This document shows, piece by piece, positions 46,421 through 57,478 of a stretch of 64,000 bases of DNA. Source of the stretch: Abelmoschus esculentus. Lineage: Eukaryota > Streptophyta > Magnoliopsida > Malvales > Malvaceae. The stretch's first letter is position 1. Every line of letters starts with the position of its first letter. The DNA lies in the NCBI GenBank assembly GCA_035048815.1, contig JAUCBN010000028.1, positions 8,611,001 to 8,675,000 on the forward strand, given 5' to 3'. The position numbers and the translations under genes were made by a program. Below the pieces are notes generated by a model, which worked only from the letters and a program-made list of their open reading frames with translations, did not search any database and was not told where the DNA came from.

Positions 46421-46993
46421 AGAACTATTCGTGTAAGGTGGTTTGAGAATTTCTAGAGTGAATAAAGATTGTTCTGAAAATTGCACGAAGTAGTGAGAGC
46501 AAGATTGTGAAAGCAAGTAAGTAAAGATGACAAGAATACAAAGTAAATATTACACAGTAGTGAATCTGTTTATATAGCCTGTAAAAATATGATTGTTAAA
46601 AATACTAGCCGTTAGGCATTTACTGCCTAGATGCATAGTTACTGCCGCGGCAAATTTCTCGGTAGATTACCGTTACAATGTTTCTACCCGTTGGTAATTT
46701 CTACAGTTCTGACACAGTGCTGCCGCGGTAGCAGACTTCCTGTTGTGGCAAAATTTTCCTACATTCATTTCTTTATTAAAAAATTAAAAAAACACTAAAT
46801 CTAAAATACTAAAAATAATTTGCTGATCATAGAGTAAAGTAACAAAATACTGAAAATAATAGAATATTTAAAAATAAATAATGCTGAAAATAATAATATA
46901 TATACTAATCCTAATATAATAAAAAGTGAAGGGAAGAGATTAGGTTACTTGTGGAGTGCATGTGAATGCATCTCCTATTTTTGTTATCTCTCT
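46421..46993 (-). other. Element C spacer between protease and 3' ORF
   Basis: Non-coding, AT-rich at 46770-46920. A TATATAGCCTG-type block near 46570 lies about 150 bases upstream of the ORF start on the minus strand (TATAAACAG), where an internal promoter could sit. This is position only. Confidence 0.4.
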
Positions 46994-47875
46994 CTAGCCC
47001 GTATCTGTCTGCATGAGTTGGCCAGTCCCTTCGGTGCATTCGGCTTCTCCTTTGGGTTTTATTCTTTTATCAAATAGTCTGCCGAGCGTGCTACCCATGC
47101 AGGATATTTTAGTACCCTTGTTTGGTGAATGGAGAGCCTTACATTCTGCTGAAGCGTCTGAATTTGGCAGATTGTCGAAGGCGTTCAACTTGATTTGTTG
47201 ATCATTTATTCGCATTGTGATCTCGCCATTCTCCACATCAATGATAGTGCATCTAGTAGCAAGGAAAGGTCGACCCAATATGATCGGTGCATTATCGTCA
47301 ACTTCACAATGAAGGACAAGAAAGTTGGCAGAGAAGATGAACTTGTCAACTTTCACCAGAATGTCATCGATTTTGCCTTCAGGATGCACGTAAGATCGAT
47401 CCGCAAGTTGGAGCAGTATTGTTGTTGGTTTCGCCCGTCTAATTCTGAGTTTCTAAAAAACTGATTTGGACATTAAGTTGATGCTTGCTCCCAAGTCGCA
47501 TAGGGCCTTTCCTTTATAACTATCTCCAATTGCACAAGGAATTGTGAAGCATCCAGGATCTTTTAGTTTGGGTGGCATGCGATTATGTAGCATTGCCATG
47601 CAACCTTCAGTGGCTGCCACCGTTTCAAATTTTCCTAGCCTTCGTCGTTTGGATACTATGTCCTTTAAAAACTTGGCATAGTTGGGCATTTTTTCAACCG
47701 CCTCAACTAAGGGCAAGTTAATATGGACTTGCTTCAAGATGTCTAGGAACTTGTAAAATTGATGGTCCAATTTTTGCTTCTTTAACCTCTGTGGAAAAGG
47801 AAGTGGTGATCTAATGTCCTCCAGGTTTCCTTGGATATTGAGTTTTATACCTGGGGTGAATTTTTCTGTAGTTGC
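46994..47875 (-). pseudogene. Gypsy aspartic protease region, element C, one in-frame stop
   Basis: Retropepsin-like domain and the linker before it. ORF 47770-47453 has VEKMPNYAKFLKDI, CFTIPCAIGDSYKGKALCDL and GASINLMSKSVF, in which DLGAS is the active-site loop (usually DLGA/DTGA in this lineage). A TAG stop follows at about 47455. The frame continues with LQLADRSYVHPEGKIDDILV, then HCEVDDNAPIILGRPFLATR with the ILGRPFL flap-side motif, IDVENGEITMRINDQQIKLN and a tail ending near 46994. Apart from that stop the domain is complete, and element B has a stop at the same codon. Confidence 0.85.
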
Positions 47876-48056
47876 CTCAGTAGTAGGTTTTGATACTGTT
47901 GTTCTGTTGCCGTGGTAGAGCTTTCGGCAGAGTCTTGCTCAGCCTCTGAGTCCTCATGTGGTTGCTGTTCTGGTTGAAATCTTTCAGTTGAGGATCCCTC
48001 TTTATTTTTTAGCTGTAGGCCACTTCTGGTAGTGATTACTTTACATTGCTCGTGGC

Positions 48057-49400
48057 CTAATACCTTAGCAACTTCAGTATTGCTAGGTAAACCTCCAGGT
48101 GGTCGAGTATTTTGGCGTTGGGAAATTGACCAACCTGGGTTTCTAGGGATTTTATTGCAGCCTCCTGGTTCTGCAGTCTCATCTTCGTTCTGTTCATGAA
48201 ATCATCAGTACGCTTCATGAAGCGGCTATTCTCCATCATGTAGGCATTAGTTTTTGTCATGAATTCTGTGAGAGAATCGACCAGTGCATTCAGAGACTGT
48301 TGTTGTTGTACCTGTTGCTGCGACATGGGCTGCTGAGTGTTCTGCTGCGGTAGGTTCTGGTTTTGATGCTGAAATCCAGGGGCTTGGGTAGTTGGATTCA
48401 AGGCATTGTTAGGGTTACTCCAAGAGAAGTTCGGATGCCTTTTTCCAAGATGGGTTATAATTGTTGGACATCATTGGATTGTTTCTGCTATAATTTCCAA
48501 CATATAGGTCGGTCTCCTCATCTGGCATATAATCTGATGAGTTGACTGCCTTAACCTCATGTATGCTTCTTTGGTTTTGCATATTCTGAACCATCTTGGT
48601 CAGAGAAGCCAATTGTGCTGCCACCGAACTTGATGTGTCTAATTCATGGCATGACGTCTCATTCCTCCTTGCCTCGATGTGGGAAATTGGAAATCGTTCC
48701 TTGCGCGTTTTTTCAGAATTTCAATGGCTTCTACGGGTATTCTATCTAAAAGTGTCACATTTGCGGAGGCGTCTAACATCATCCTTGTGGAGGCATTAGT
48801 AGCATTGTAGAACATGGAAACTTGCGTCCACAAGGGAAAACCATGTAAGGGGAATTTGTTTAATAGTTCTCTGTAACGTTCCCATGCCTCGTACATCGGT
48901 TCATCTTCATCTTGCCAGAATGATGTAATTTCATTACGAATACGGTCATAGAGATTTGTTGGATTGAATCTCATAATGAATTCTCGGCAAAGTTCTTCCC
49001 AAGATCTGATTGATCCTGCTGGGATTCCATTCAACCAAGTCTTCGCCCTATCCCTCAGTGAATAGGGGAACAATTTTAAGCGCAAAATATCTTCATGGAC
49101 TCTTTGAATCTTAAAAGAGTTGCACACTTCCATGAAGGATTTAAGATACTGCCTTGCATCTTCAGTAGTAGACCCACCAAATTGTCCGATTGTGTTCAAC
49201 ATGTTGAACATCACTGGTTTAATCTCAAAGTGAGTTGCTTCAATCTCAGGGGTAACTACGCCAGGATTAAGTTCGTTCATATCCTCCATCAGATAATCTC
49301 TGACAGTAGGCTGCCTTGGCAATGGATGCGGCATTGGCTGCTGTTGCATTGCTGGCGGCAGTACATTATGATCAACAGGTCCTCTAGGTGGATTGTCCAT
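48057..49400 (-). pseudogene. Athila/Tat-type gag, element C, two frame shifts, no zinc knuckle
   Basis: Capsid protein of the element. ORF 49400-48639 (MDNPPRGPVDHNVLPP) holds the complete gag domain (PF03732): HFEIKPVMFNMLNTIGQ, EDARQYLKSFMEVCNSF, LRLKLFPYSLRDRAKTWL, SWEELCREFIMRFNPTNL and ASANVTLLDRIPVEAIEI. It shifts frame near 48650 into VAAQLASLTKMVQNMQNQ and YVGNYSRNN, then again near 48410 into a glutamine-rich segment, MKRTDDFMNRTKMRLQNQEA and LETQVGQ. The C-x2-C-x3-H-x4-C knuckle found in the other two gag copies is replaced by SSDYMPDEETD. Start chosen as the first ATG after the leader. Confidence 0.85.
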
Positions 49401-49606
49401 AGTTTGGAATAGATTTCATCTTAGATTATGTCTTGTACGTTCAATCTCTGGATCCAACTCGTACAATGGTCCACTCGGATTTGCCCTGGTCATAAACCAA
49501 ATAAATAAAAATTAATAAAAACAAAAATAAAATAAAACTAAAGTTAAAGTTAGATAACTAATAATTAAAGAGTAAGAAAATTAAAGAAAATAAAATTCAG
49601 TCATTA

Positions 49607-49624
49607 ATCCCGACAACGACGCCA
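49607..49624 (-). other. Element C primer-binding site, tRNA-Asp type
   Basis: On the minus strand TGGCGTCGTTGTCGGGAT, six bases after the 5' LTR. It is nearly complementary to the 3' end of plant tRNA-Asp. Confidence 0.85.
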
Positions 49625-49630
49625 AAAACT

Positions 49631-51000
49631 TGATAGGTGTGATATAAGCGCTATTTTGAGTGCAAGTGTACACGTCGGCAAGTAATAAAATGATAAGTAT
49701 ATCGTGTATCGTCTCCACAGGAATTGGTATACTTAATATGTCTTCCTTCGTTCTCTTACTCCTGAGAATAAAATAAAAACACAAATAAGATGGTTTGTTT
49801 TATCTAACTAAATAAGTAAATAACAAAACATAAAATAAAGAGTTGAGAACGATTATAGAGAAAGCGGGTAGGATCCAGTTGTTTCAATTAGTGGATTTAA
49901 TTGATCTCCTTCTTGTCCAATGCAATCGCACAATACTACTTCGATAGTACTGTAGATACTGCCTCGGCAATGCTGGTGCTCCTCTGCCATGGCAATCTCT
50001 TGCTCGTGGGCAAAAGTATCAAAGTTCAGCAAAGTTTCCGTAAGTGACTCCGTTCATCTCTGAGTTAAAGTACTGTTGATGCTCGGTCCTTGACGATACC
50101 TCTCAGCGTAAACCAAAGCTAACCACCAACCAATCCAACACTTCTTCTAGCCGCTGAAACTCTAACCTACCCCTTAGTGCCTCCACAAGGGTATAGGTCG
50201 AGTTAGTGTCGCTGACATCGTACTTATCCCTTTCGTAAATCTACACCTCTCGATGCTAGATAAATAGATTACTTGCAAACTTCCCTCTCGGGCTTGGATA
50301 CAAGAACAAGGAATGGCAATAGGATAAGCAAACTCTGATTTTATTGCATAAGAACAAGAATACAAGAATCAATCTCCTGTCACTAATATCAACAACCTTC
50401 ACTTATCCCTAAGAAATTTAGAACATGTTATCGTGGAAGTACAATTCTTAGGGATGAAGGGTTTTCTCTACAAATCGGATCTCCAGACAATGTGGTCGGC
50501 TAGTATATTTATAGTCTTAACCTAGGGCAAACCTTTCCTAAATAGACTTCAACTTGGAGTAGGGAACAAGTCTTCTTCAAGGATTCTGATATTTCCAAGT
50601 TTGTCGTCTTCTAGAAAGGGTTTCCCGCTTAGTCTTTGAATTGGGCTTTTGAGCATGCTAGCCTGGTCCAATTGATGCGCTGTGTCTTCCAGAATATTCT
50701 CTATATTTTTATCTTCTGATGCGCCTCCATTGTTGGTGCTGCCACACTGGATTCTGCCGCGGCCGGTCTTCTGCCTCAGCCTCAACATATCTTTTCTGCC
50801 GCTTCGGCTCTGGATATTCCTACATGTATAGAAATTGTAATAATATCTGCAATCTCTATAAATATTAACTTTGTATGTGGTGAAAACAGATTATCCAATA
50901 TTTGAGCAAAGAGTATATGATTCGGTTCAAGTGGGTGTATAATAGGTGCATAAAGTACCATAAGAAGGATAGTAAATTACTGCCTTTTAGGCACTCATCA
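49631..51000 (-). mobile_element. Element C 5' LTR
   Basis: The minus strand starts TGATGAGTGCC at 51000 and ends CACACCTATCA at 49631. TATA box at 50514-50503. Almost the same length as the 3' LTR (1370 and 1371 bases) and near-identical over long blocks. A conserved 20-base block is at 49707-49726. Confidence 0.92.
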
Positions 51001-51005
51001 GATGA

Positions 51006-52430
51006 ATCACCCAAGATTTCACCACTCTTGACATAGTTGAACTCCCTTAGGTAGCTCACTTCCCTTTCTTCAAGCTTTACATTTCCTAAAGCTTTTATTA
51101 GAGAATCTTGTATTACTTTATTAGATGAAACCCCATCCACCTTTGATGATTGTCCTTCATCAATGATTTTAATGATTCTTACATCATCATCATCACATGA
51201 ATCCTTCCTTAGAAGGAGGTTATCATCGAAAACTATATGTATAAACTCTTCTACAACCAAGGTTCTTTTGTTGAAAATTATATAATCCTTTGAATTTTGA
51301 GAATATCCAAGAAAAATTGCTTCATCATTTTTTTCATTAAATTTACTTAAATTTTCTTTTTGATTGTTTAAAACAAAATACTTGCACCCAAAAGGGTGAA
51401 AATAATTAATGTTAGGCTCTTTGAATTATAAAATCTCATAAAGATTTTTCTTCAAAATTGGCCTAATCATTACACGATTTATAATATAACAAGAAGTGTT
51501 TGTGGATTCCGCTAAAAAATACTTAGATAAATTATTTTCACAGAGCATGGTCTTATCTATTTCCTCTAAAGTTCTATTTTTTTTCTCAACTACCCTATTT
51601 TGTTGAGACTACGAGGAACGAAAAAATTATGTCTAATCCCATTTTCATTATAAAAATTCTCAAAATCTAGATTTTGAATTTCGGTTTCATAATCAGTTCT
51701 AATATGAGGAATTCTTTGAATACGTTTATTTCAAAAAATATTTGAAAATGTGATAAACTTTTCTAAGGCTTCATCTTTAGTAATCAAAAATAAAACCCAA
51801 GTGTATCTAGAGTATTCATCAACAATAACAAATATATTTGATTTCTCACCCAAACTAGTAGTCCTAATTGGCCCAAAGAGATCCATATAAATCAATTGTA
51901 AAACTTTACTAGTTGAAACATCATTAATTGACTTGAAAGAAACACATTTTTGTTTACCCTTATCACACGCATCACGTACCTTGTCTAAAGAAAACTTAAG
52001 CTTGAGTAAATCTCTAACTAGATTTTGGGAAACTAATTTTTCTAAAATACTTATACTAGCATATCCTAGTTTCCTATGCCATAAACATTCATCATTTTCA
52101 TCACTAGCAACTGAGCATGTATGTGAAAGATTAATGTTATCTAGATGCACCATATAAACATTTCCTATGCGATGACCAATGAGCATGGTTTTATTTGTAT
52201 CTATGTCTATTATCTTGCAACCATATCTAGCAAATGAGACATAAAAACCCTTATTAAACGTTTGACTAATGCTCAACAAATTATGCTTAAGACCTTTAAC
52301 AAGTAAGATATTTTCAATAAGAATAGAGAAGTGATTATCAATAGCGTCAATACCCTCAATTTGGCCTTTGGAGTTTTCATCAAAAGTCACCACTCCATCA
52401 TTTTTAAGCTTTATCTCCTTAAATCATCCT
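51006..52430 (-). pseudogene. SIRE-like copia integrase (element E), broken
   Basis: Integrase inserts the cDNA into the genome. The open piece 52393-51731 shows LLVKGLKHNLLSISQ, then the zinc-binding GAG-pre-integrase block (CLWHRKLGYASI), KQKCVSFKSIN, LIYMDLFGPIRT with the first catalytic Asp, and FVIVDEYSRYTWVLFL with the second. A decayed C-terminal half follows (51730-51300), then the linker DEAIFLGYSQNSKDYIIFNK and RTLVVEEFIHIVFDD (51340-51200). The gypsy element C is inserted right after this at 51005. Motifs fit the SIRE/Maximus branch of copia. Confidence 0.85.
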
Positions 52431-53155
52431 CTGTCTCTGTCATATACCTTGAGCATCCACTATCAAGGTACCACATATTTTGGCTTGAAGCTTTGTCCTT
52501 GAAACAATGATCAAACTACAAATAAAGATTTAGTTTTTAACTTTTGGTACCAAAAATGATTTGGGTCCATGTGAGTTAGCTTTCAAATACTTGGTTCCCT
52601 TAGGAATCCAAGATGCAAAGGCATGGATATTATTAGAAACTACAAGTTTCTTAGGAACCCATACACTCTTAATTCTTTTAGATCTAACATGCCTTTGAAA
52701 ACTTCATTGCTTGTGGTTTTGAAAATTCTTTTTCACATTGTTGGTTTTTGAAGTGCTACCTTTTTCAAAATTTAGACTCCCAACCACTTTCATTGACTCT
52801 TTAAGCTTACTTACCATTTTGTGGTCATCCCCACTCAATTTTTAAATAAGGTTGTTTAAAACGATATTTTTATTTTGAAAAAAATATCAAATCATCTTTC
52901 AAATTCACAATCTTGAAGCTCCAAAATTTTTTTTGACAAAGAATCATTTTATTCTTTTAAATTGGAAATCATTTTCATGTTTTTCAAAATTTATTCTTTG
53001 AATTTTAAAACTAACTCATCATAAACATCTTGAAATTCATCATATGCATAATATAGTTCATCATAGATAAGATTATTGCAAGATGGTTCAAGGCTTACCT
53101 TAGGCTCATTTAGAGACATGAGATAAATATTGGTCACTGCATTGTCTTCATCGGA
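52431..53155 (-). pseudogene. SIRE-like copia protease and gag-pol linker (element E), broken
   Basis: On the minus strand NMWYLDSGCSRYM near 52480-52440 is the copia aspartic protease active site (DSG) with its usual flanks. Upstream is a degenerate coiled region that belongs to the long SIRE gag C-terminus. Multiple stops. Confidence 0.75.
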
Positions 53156-53920
53156 TTAGGACTCCTCGTCACTCCATGTGGGAACATGAGCTTTTTGTTT
53201 CTTCTTTCTCTCAAAACTCTTCTTCTTGTATTGTGGGCAATCAATCCTTATCTGACCTGGTTTCTTGTATTTGTAGCATATGATTTGATCCTTCTTATTT
53301 TCCTTGCTTTTTTCCCTTGAATTCTTTCTTTCTTTGGAATCTCCTTGTTTTTTTCTCATTTTTACCTTATCTGACCTGGTTTCTTGTTTTGTTAATTCTT
53401 TCTTGCTTTTCCTTACTTTCTCTTTTCCATCTCTCTTTTTCAAGCTTCAACTTATCATTTTTCTACTCTTCTTCTCTTCTTTTTTCATGATCTCATAGGT
53501 AAGAAAAGATCCTACAAGAGCATCAAGTTCAAAGTCTTGAGGTCTTTTTCTTCAATGATTATCGTTCTCTTGCTATCCTAAGACTTAGGAAGAGAATAAA
53601 TGAACTTTTGTACGAGTTTTTCTTCCGAGATGATCTCACTAAATCTTTTTAGCCCATTGACGACTATCGATAATCGATCAAACATCTTGGTGATGTCTTC
53701 ATCCGGCTTCATCTTAAAATTCTCATAATTGAGATTTAGAGTACCAATGTTCATCTCCTTAACATCATTGGTGCCTTCATAGGTAGTCTCTAATGAATCT
53801 CATACTTCTTTGGCATTTGTGCAAGAGGACATCTTGGAGTAGGAAGGCTTGGTGATGGAATGTGACACGTACATGCCTTGTCTGGATGCAGATGCCATGG
53901 CTTGATATGGAGGATTGATC
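53156..53920 (-). pseudogene. SIRE-like copia gag (element E), broken
   Basis: Minus-strand gag. MASASRQGMYVSHSITKPSY is at the start (about 53900). Then SLETTYEGTNDVKEMNIGTL, YENFKMKPDEDITKMFDRLS and EKLVQKFIYSLP (UBN2-type copia gag domain). A lysine-rich stretch and a zinc knuckle follow at 53280-53230. The knuckle is decayed: it reads CYKYKKPGQIRIDC where the family has CYNCGKPGHIRADC, so its second Cys and the His are lost. A stop near 53790 and frame changes confirm it is dead. Confidence 0.85.
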
Positions 53921-53970
53921 AACATTTCTTGGATCTTCTTTTGTGGATTTTAATCCCTTCAGAAGTTAGG

Positions 53971-53982
53971 TTCTTATACCAA
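53971..53982 (-). other. Primer-binding site of copia element E
   Basis: TTGGTATAAGAA on the minus strand right after the 5' LTR, close to the TGGTATCAGAGC site complementary to initiator tRNA-Met used by copia elements. Confidence 0.65.
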
Positions 53983-53983
53983 C

Positions 53984-56506
53984 TGCTGAGAGGATGAATC
54001 AATCGAATTAGCCAAGAAGGGGTGAATTAACACTTTTAAAAATTTGTGGAAGATCTAGTAAAAATGAAAAAAATTGAAGGCACGAGATTTATAGTGGTTC
54101 AAGCTTTAAAACAAGCTCTACATCCACTACCTTAGCTCCCAATAAAAATTTTCTAACCAATTCACTAAAGAATTCAACTTTTTTCTAGGTTCAAGGGCTA
54201 AAATTTAAAAACAAATTAGTCTTTCTACCTAAATATTAACTTACACCTTATAAGGATTACAAATGTAACCCCCTTGACCCGGTTTAGATGCCACCCGACT
54301 CGAACAAACTACACAGGGAATACCGAGGCTAATCCGGAGACTTGCCCCGATAAACAACCCTAAAAAAATTCCTTTTATATTCTCTAAATGTATTAATTTT
54401 ATCCTACATGTTTATGCAAGGAATGAGTTCATTTACAGTGGAAAATAAAGAAAAATGAGTCCTAATAATTTAAACGAACAAGTTTTAGGGACCTAATTGT
54501 AATTTCCAGATATTTGTTATCTAAAAGTGTACTAGATGCATTTAAATAACCTATAGGGCATATATCACGTAATTCAACAAGATTTCTAGATGATTGACAT
54601 CCTAGTTCCATGCTCTCAATACAATTGAAACCAATGTTCAACAAAGTCATAATTCAACATCTTTATGCACAATCAATGTATAAATCAAATCAAAAAAGAC
54701 TTCATTAACATAAAAGCAAATATACCAATGTACAAGATTCAATATTCAAAAAACCGACTTAAATATCATAAGCCTCCTCTTCACCATTGCTTCCTAAACT
54801 ACCTAAGGTTCAAAATATAAAAGCAACATACTTGAGCTATAACTAAGAGTTTTTAAGTAAAACCGAAGAAAAATGATGAGAATTTGAAGAAGAAAAATGT
54901 AGGAAAATAAACCAATAAATTTTTTTTAACAGGAATGGATATTTACCTTGAAAAGATGATGAAGAGGCTGCCTTAGAGAAGAAGAAACCGAAATTTAAAG
55001 AAAAAATATTTTTAAAAAGTGAATTTTTGGGTTTTAGATCAAAATTAGAGAATTTTGATTACATAGGTTAAAACAAGGGGTTAAATATTGTTTATATAGG
55101 TTCTTGGAAAGCCTAGACCAACTAGGGTTAGGATTATATCAAATTACCTTAAAGTTTCAATGTTTTGGCTTAGTTTATAAAATTATCCTCAAGTTTTCAA
55201 TTTTTACAACATAGTCGCTAATTTCAAAATCTCAGGAATTCAAGGATCAATTTTCTAAATTGAGTTTACCTAAGTAAAATATAAGTCAATTAAGAATTTT
55301 AGAATATTTTTCCATAATTTATTTTCATTAAAAACCAATTTTTAAGAATTTAATCCCAACTAGGCTAAATCGACAAAATCGGTCCATTGGGCATCTAATC
55401 TGGCCACAAAACTTCTAGGCCCAATTTTGTGGTGTTACAAAAAAGATGAAAATTGGCAATATAATTTTCTCTCAACAGAAAAATATACCCCAAATTACAA
55501 TTTGACACTCCTCAAACTCAAATACAATGAATGGAAATGAAGTAAAAGATTTGAGTGTATGAATTTTACGATAAAGTGGTTGGAGTTGGATTTGATTGCT
55601 TTGATGTTTGCTTGAGGTTTAATAGTTGTTGTTGCTGCTTGAATTGTTTGTTTTTATACATTCTAATTGAATTCTAATCGTTGAAGTTGTTAGAGTCATA
55701 AATATAGACGTTATTTCTTTCATCTTCCCACCATAAATGTACTTCTGCAGCTACCGGTTTCAAAACACGGGACGCTTGTATCGAAATGGTACCAAAATAG
55801 AAAGAGACGTTGTTTGCACTTAATAGGAGTATCGAAACTCTATGTAAGCATATGAAAACAATTTGTCTTTAAAACAAGGGAGTATCGAAATAGCTATAGA
55901 GTTGTATCGAAACGTTTCAAGACTGAAGATCGGTATCGAAATGACCCTAAGATCGTTTCAAAAGAGGTTAACAAACTTTTAATTTTTACCTGTTAAACAA
56001 TGGTCAAAACATTTAATTCTAAAACAGCTATTAGGAAAAGTTGACCGATATCAAAACGGTGATGAGGTGAATCAAAACGTCTTGAATTTTTAATTAATTT
56101 TTATAAAATACATGATGGTATCGAAATAGCCAATGGCTATATCGAAACCCTATTACAATACGAACTTTAAATGTTTCGAAACTAAATTTTACAGTTTCAA
56201 AACGTATCAAAATGGTCCTAGAACGTATCAAAACGCCTGCCAAAAAATTGAAGAACTTTGTTTAATTTTGAAGGCCGCATCGAAACCATTTTCCGGTGTA
56301 TCGAAACACTTGTAACAAAAACACAAGTATGACTTTGTAAAAAACTTAGAAAATTTGTTTTATATTATTGGTTTGACTTAAAGTTATTTATTTGACTTAA
56401 AGAATTAATTTTTTTTGAAGTTGGTATTTTAACTTATTTGTTATATCAAAATCAATTTTAATTTTATAATATATTATATTAAAACTTTATTTTATATTCC
56501 CAAACA
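53984..56506 (-). mobile_element. SIRE-like copia 5' LTR (element E), interrupted
   Basis: The outer end is near TGTTTGGGAATATA (minus strand, from about 56506) and the inner end CTCAGCA at 53984, next to the primer site. It contains the TATCGAAAC array (55790-56320) shared with the 3' LTR at 40545-41457. The LTR at 54264-55439 is inserted in it. Without that insert it is about 1.35 kb. Confidence 0.75.
54264..55439 (-). mobile_element. Short solo LTR of the TGTAAC...GTTACA class
   Basis: The ends are TGTAACCCCCTTGACCCGG and GTGTTACA. The flanks ACAAA and AAAAA differ by one base, so the duplication is probable only. It shares terminal blocks (GATAAACAACCC, CTACACAGGGAATA-like) with the 3.5-kb LTRs but is only 1.18 kb, so it is a different or internally deleted family member. 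Confidence 0.7.
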
Positions 56507-57189
56507 AAGTAATGACGCATTCTAATAGGATTATAAAATGTATATAAATGTGAAAATCCTTTCAATTGAATTATATTAACATTTAATATTTAAGTATTTA
56601 GGGTGCGTTTGGATCACGAAATATAAGATATCTATGGGAATAGGATTCCCGGAATATAGCAATACTTGATGAATTATCAGGAATATTATATTACATTGTT
56701 TGGTTCATTTGAAAGAAATGTAAGATGACTATGTTTTATTGGGGGAATACAAGTTTATTCAAAAATAAATTTGACTTTATTATTCTTATGATATATATAC
56801 TTTTTTTAACAAGTTAAACTTAATATTTACATTACTTAAAAAATTACTTTCGCAGCACAATTTAAAATTGTAACACATTGAACCCAAATTTTTAAATATT
56901 CTTTTTATAATTAATATGTATTAATATTTATTGTATGATATAATAAAAATATTATATTTATTTTGTAAAGATAAAAACTTGTTATATTTTTAAATTATTA
57001 ATATTTGACATGTTATATTTTTTATTTTTGATTATTGAAATTATTTTTTATTATTAATTTGTGATAATAAAAAATTTAAAAGTATATAAATTTAAAAATA
57101 TACGAATAGAAAATTATCATCCACAACATTTGCCGCAAAATGTACTAATGTATTATAAAATTCAAAAATTTATAAATTAACAAAACGTA

Positions 57190-57345
57190 TTTATCAAGAA
57201 GAGCAAATTGGAAAAAAGTTTTATTATCTCCTTTCCAATGTGGATCTTCTGCCAATGCGTGTAAGCATTCAATAAGCGCAACATCTGTTTGTTTAGTCAA
57301 CACCCGTTTAGTACCGACATACTTAAATCTTCTAACTGTTTGTTT
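57190..57345 (-). pseudogene. PIF/Harbinger ORF1 fragment, Myb/SANT-like domain
   Basis: The minus strand encodes KRVLTKQTDVALIECLHALA, then EDPHWKGDNKTFFQFALLDK. This follows the Myb/SANT-like domain of plant PIF-type ORF1 proteins (KRVWT..E..ALIECL, DP.WKGDNGTF), which bind the element ends and help the transposase enter the nucleus. The conserved Trp after KRV is Leu here. Only this one domain is visible. The frame is lost on both sides. Confidence 0.7.
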
Positions 57346-57478
57346 TTGCTCTCTTTAGAACTTTATATTTGAAGGAGAATATATTTTTAAACCTTTGTAT
57401 TTGAAGGAGACTTAACTATACAACAGGTAATTTGTTTTTTCTATTTAAAGGATAATATAATTTTGATCGATCAAATAT

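Larger units (their letters stand above)
42630..51000 (-). mobile_element. Complete non-autonomous Ty3/gypsy element C (gag-protease plus PF20167-like ORF, no RT/INT)
   Basis: A structurally complete LTR element: 5' LTR 51000-49631, tRNA-Asp-type primer site 49624-49607, gag 49400-48057, protease 47875-46994, a 3' ORF 46420-44904, polypurine tract 44013-44001 and 3' LTR 44000-42630. A perfect 5-base target duplication GATGA flanks it (42625-42629, 51001-51005). It sits inside copia element E, between integrase and reverse transcriptase. I find no reverse transcriptase, RNase H or integrase motif in the 5.6-kb interior, so it depends on a related autonomous (Athila/Tat-type) element. The two LTRs are highly similar along their whole length, so the insertion is fairly recent compared with its host. 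Confidence 0.92.

Noticed and set aside
42630..51000. Element C as a complete autonomous retrotransposon
   Set aside because: No RT, RNase H or integrase motif in any frame of the interior, and gag and protease are broken.
51198..51215. Possible acidic-repeat protein (DDDD/ATCATCATC run)
   Set aside because: Part of the copia integrase-RT linker in reverse; a microsatellite-like codon run.
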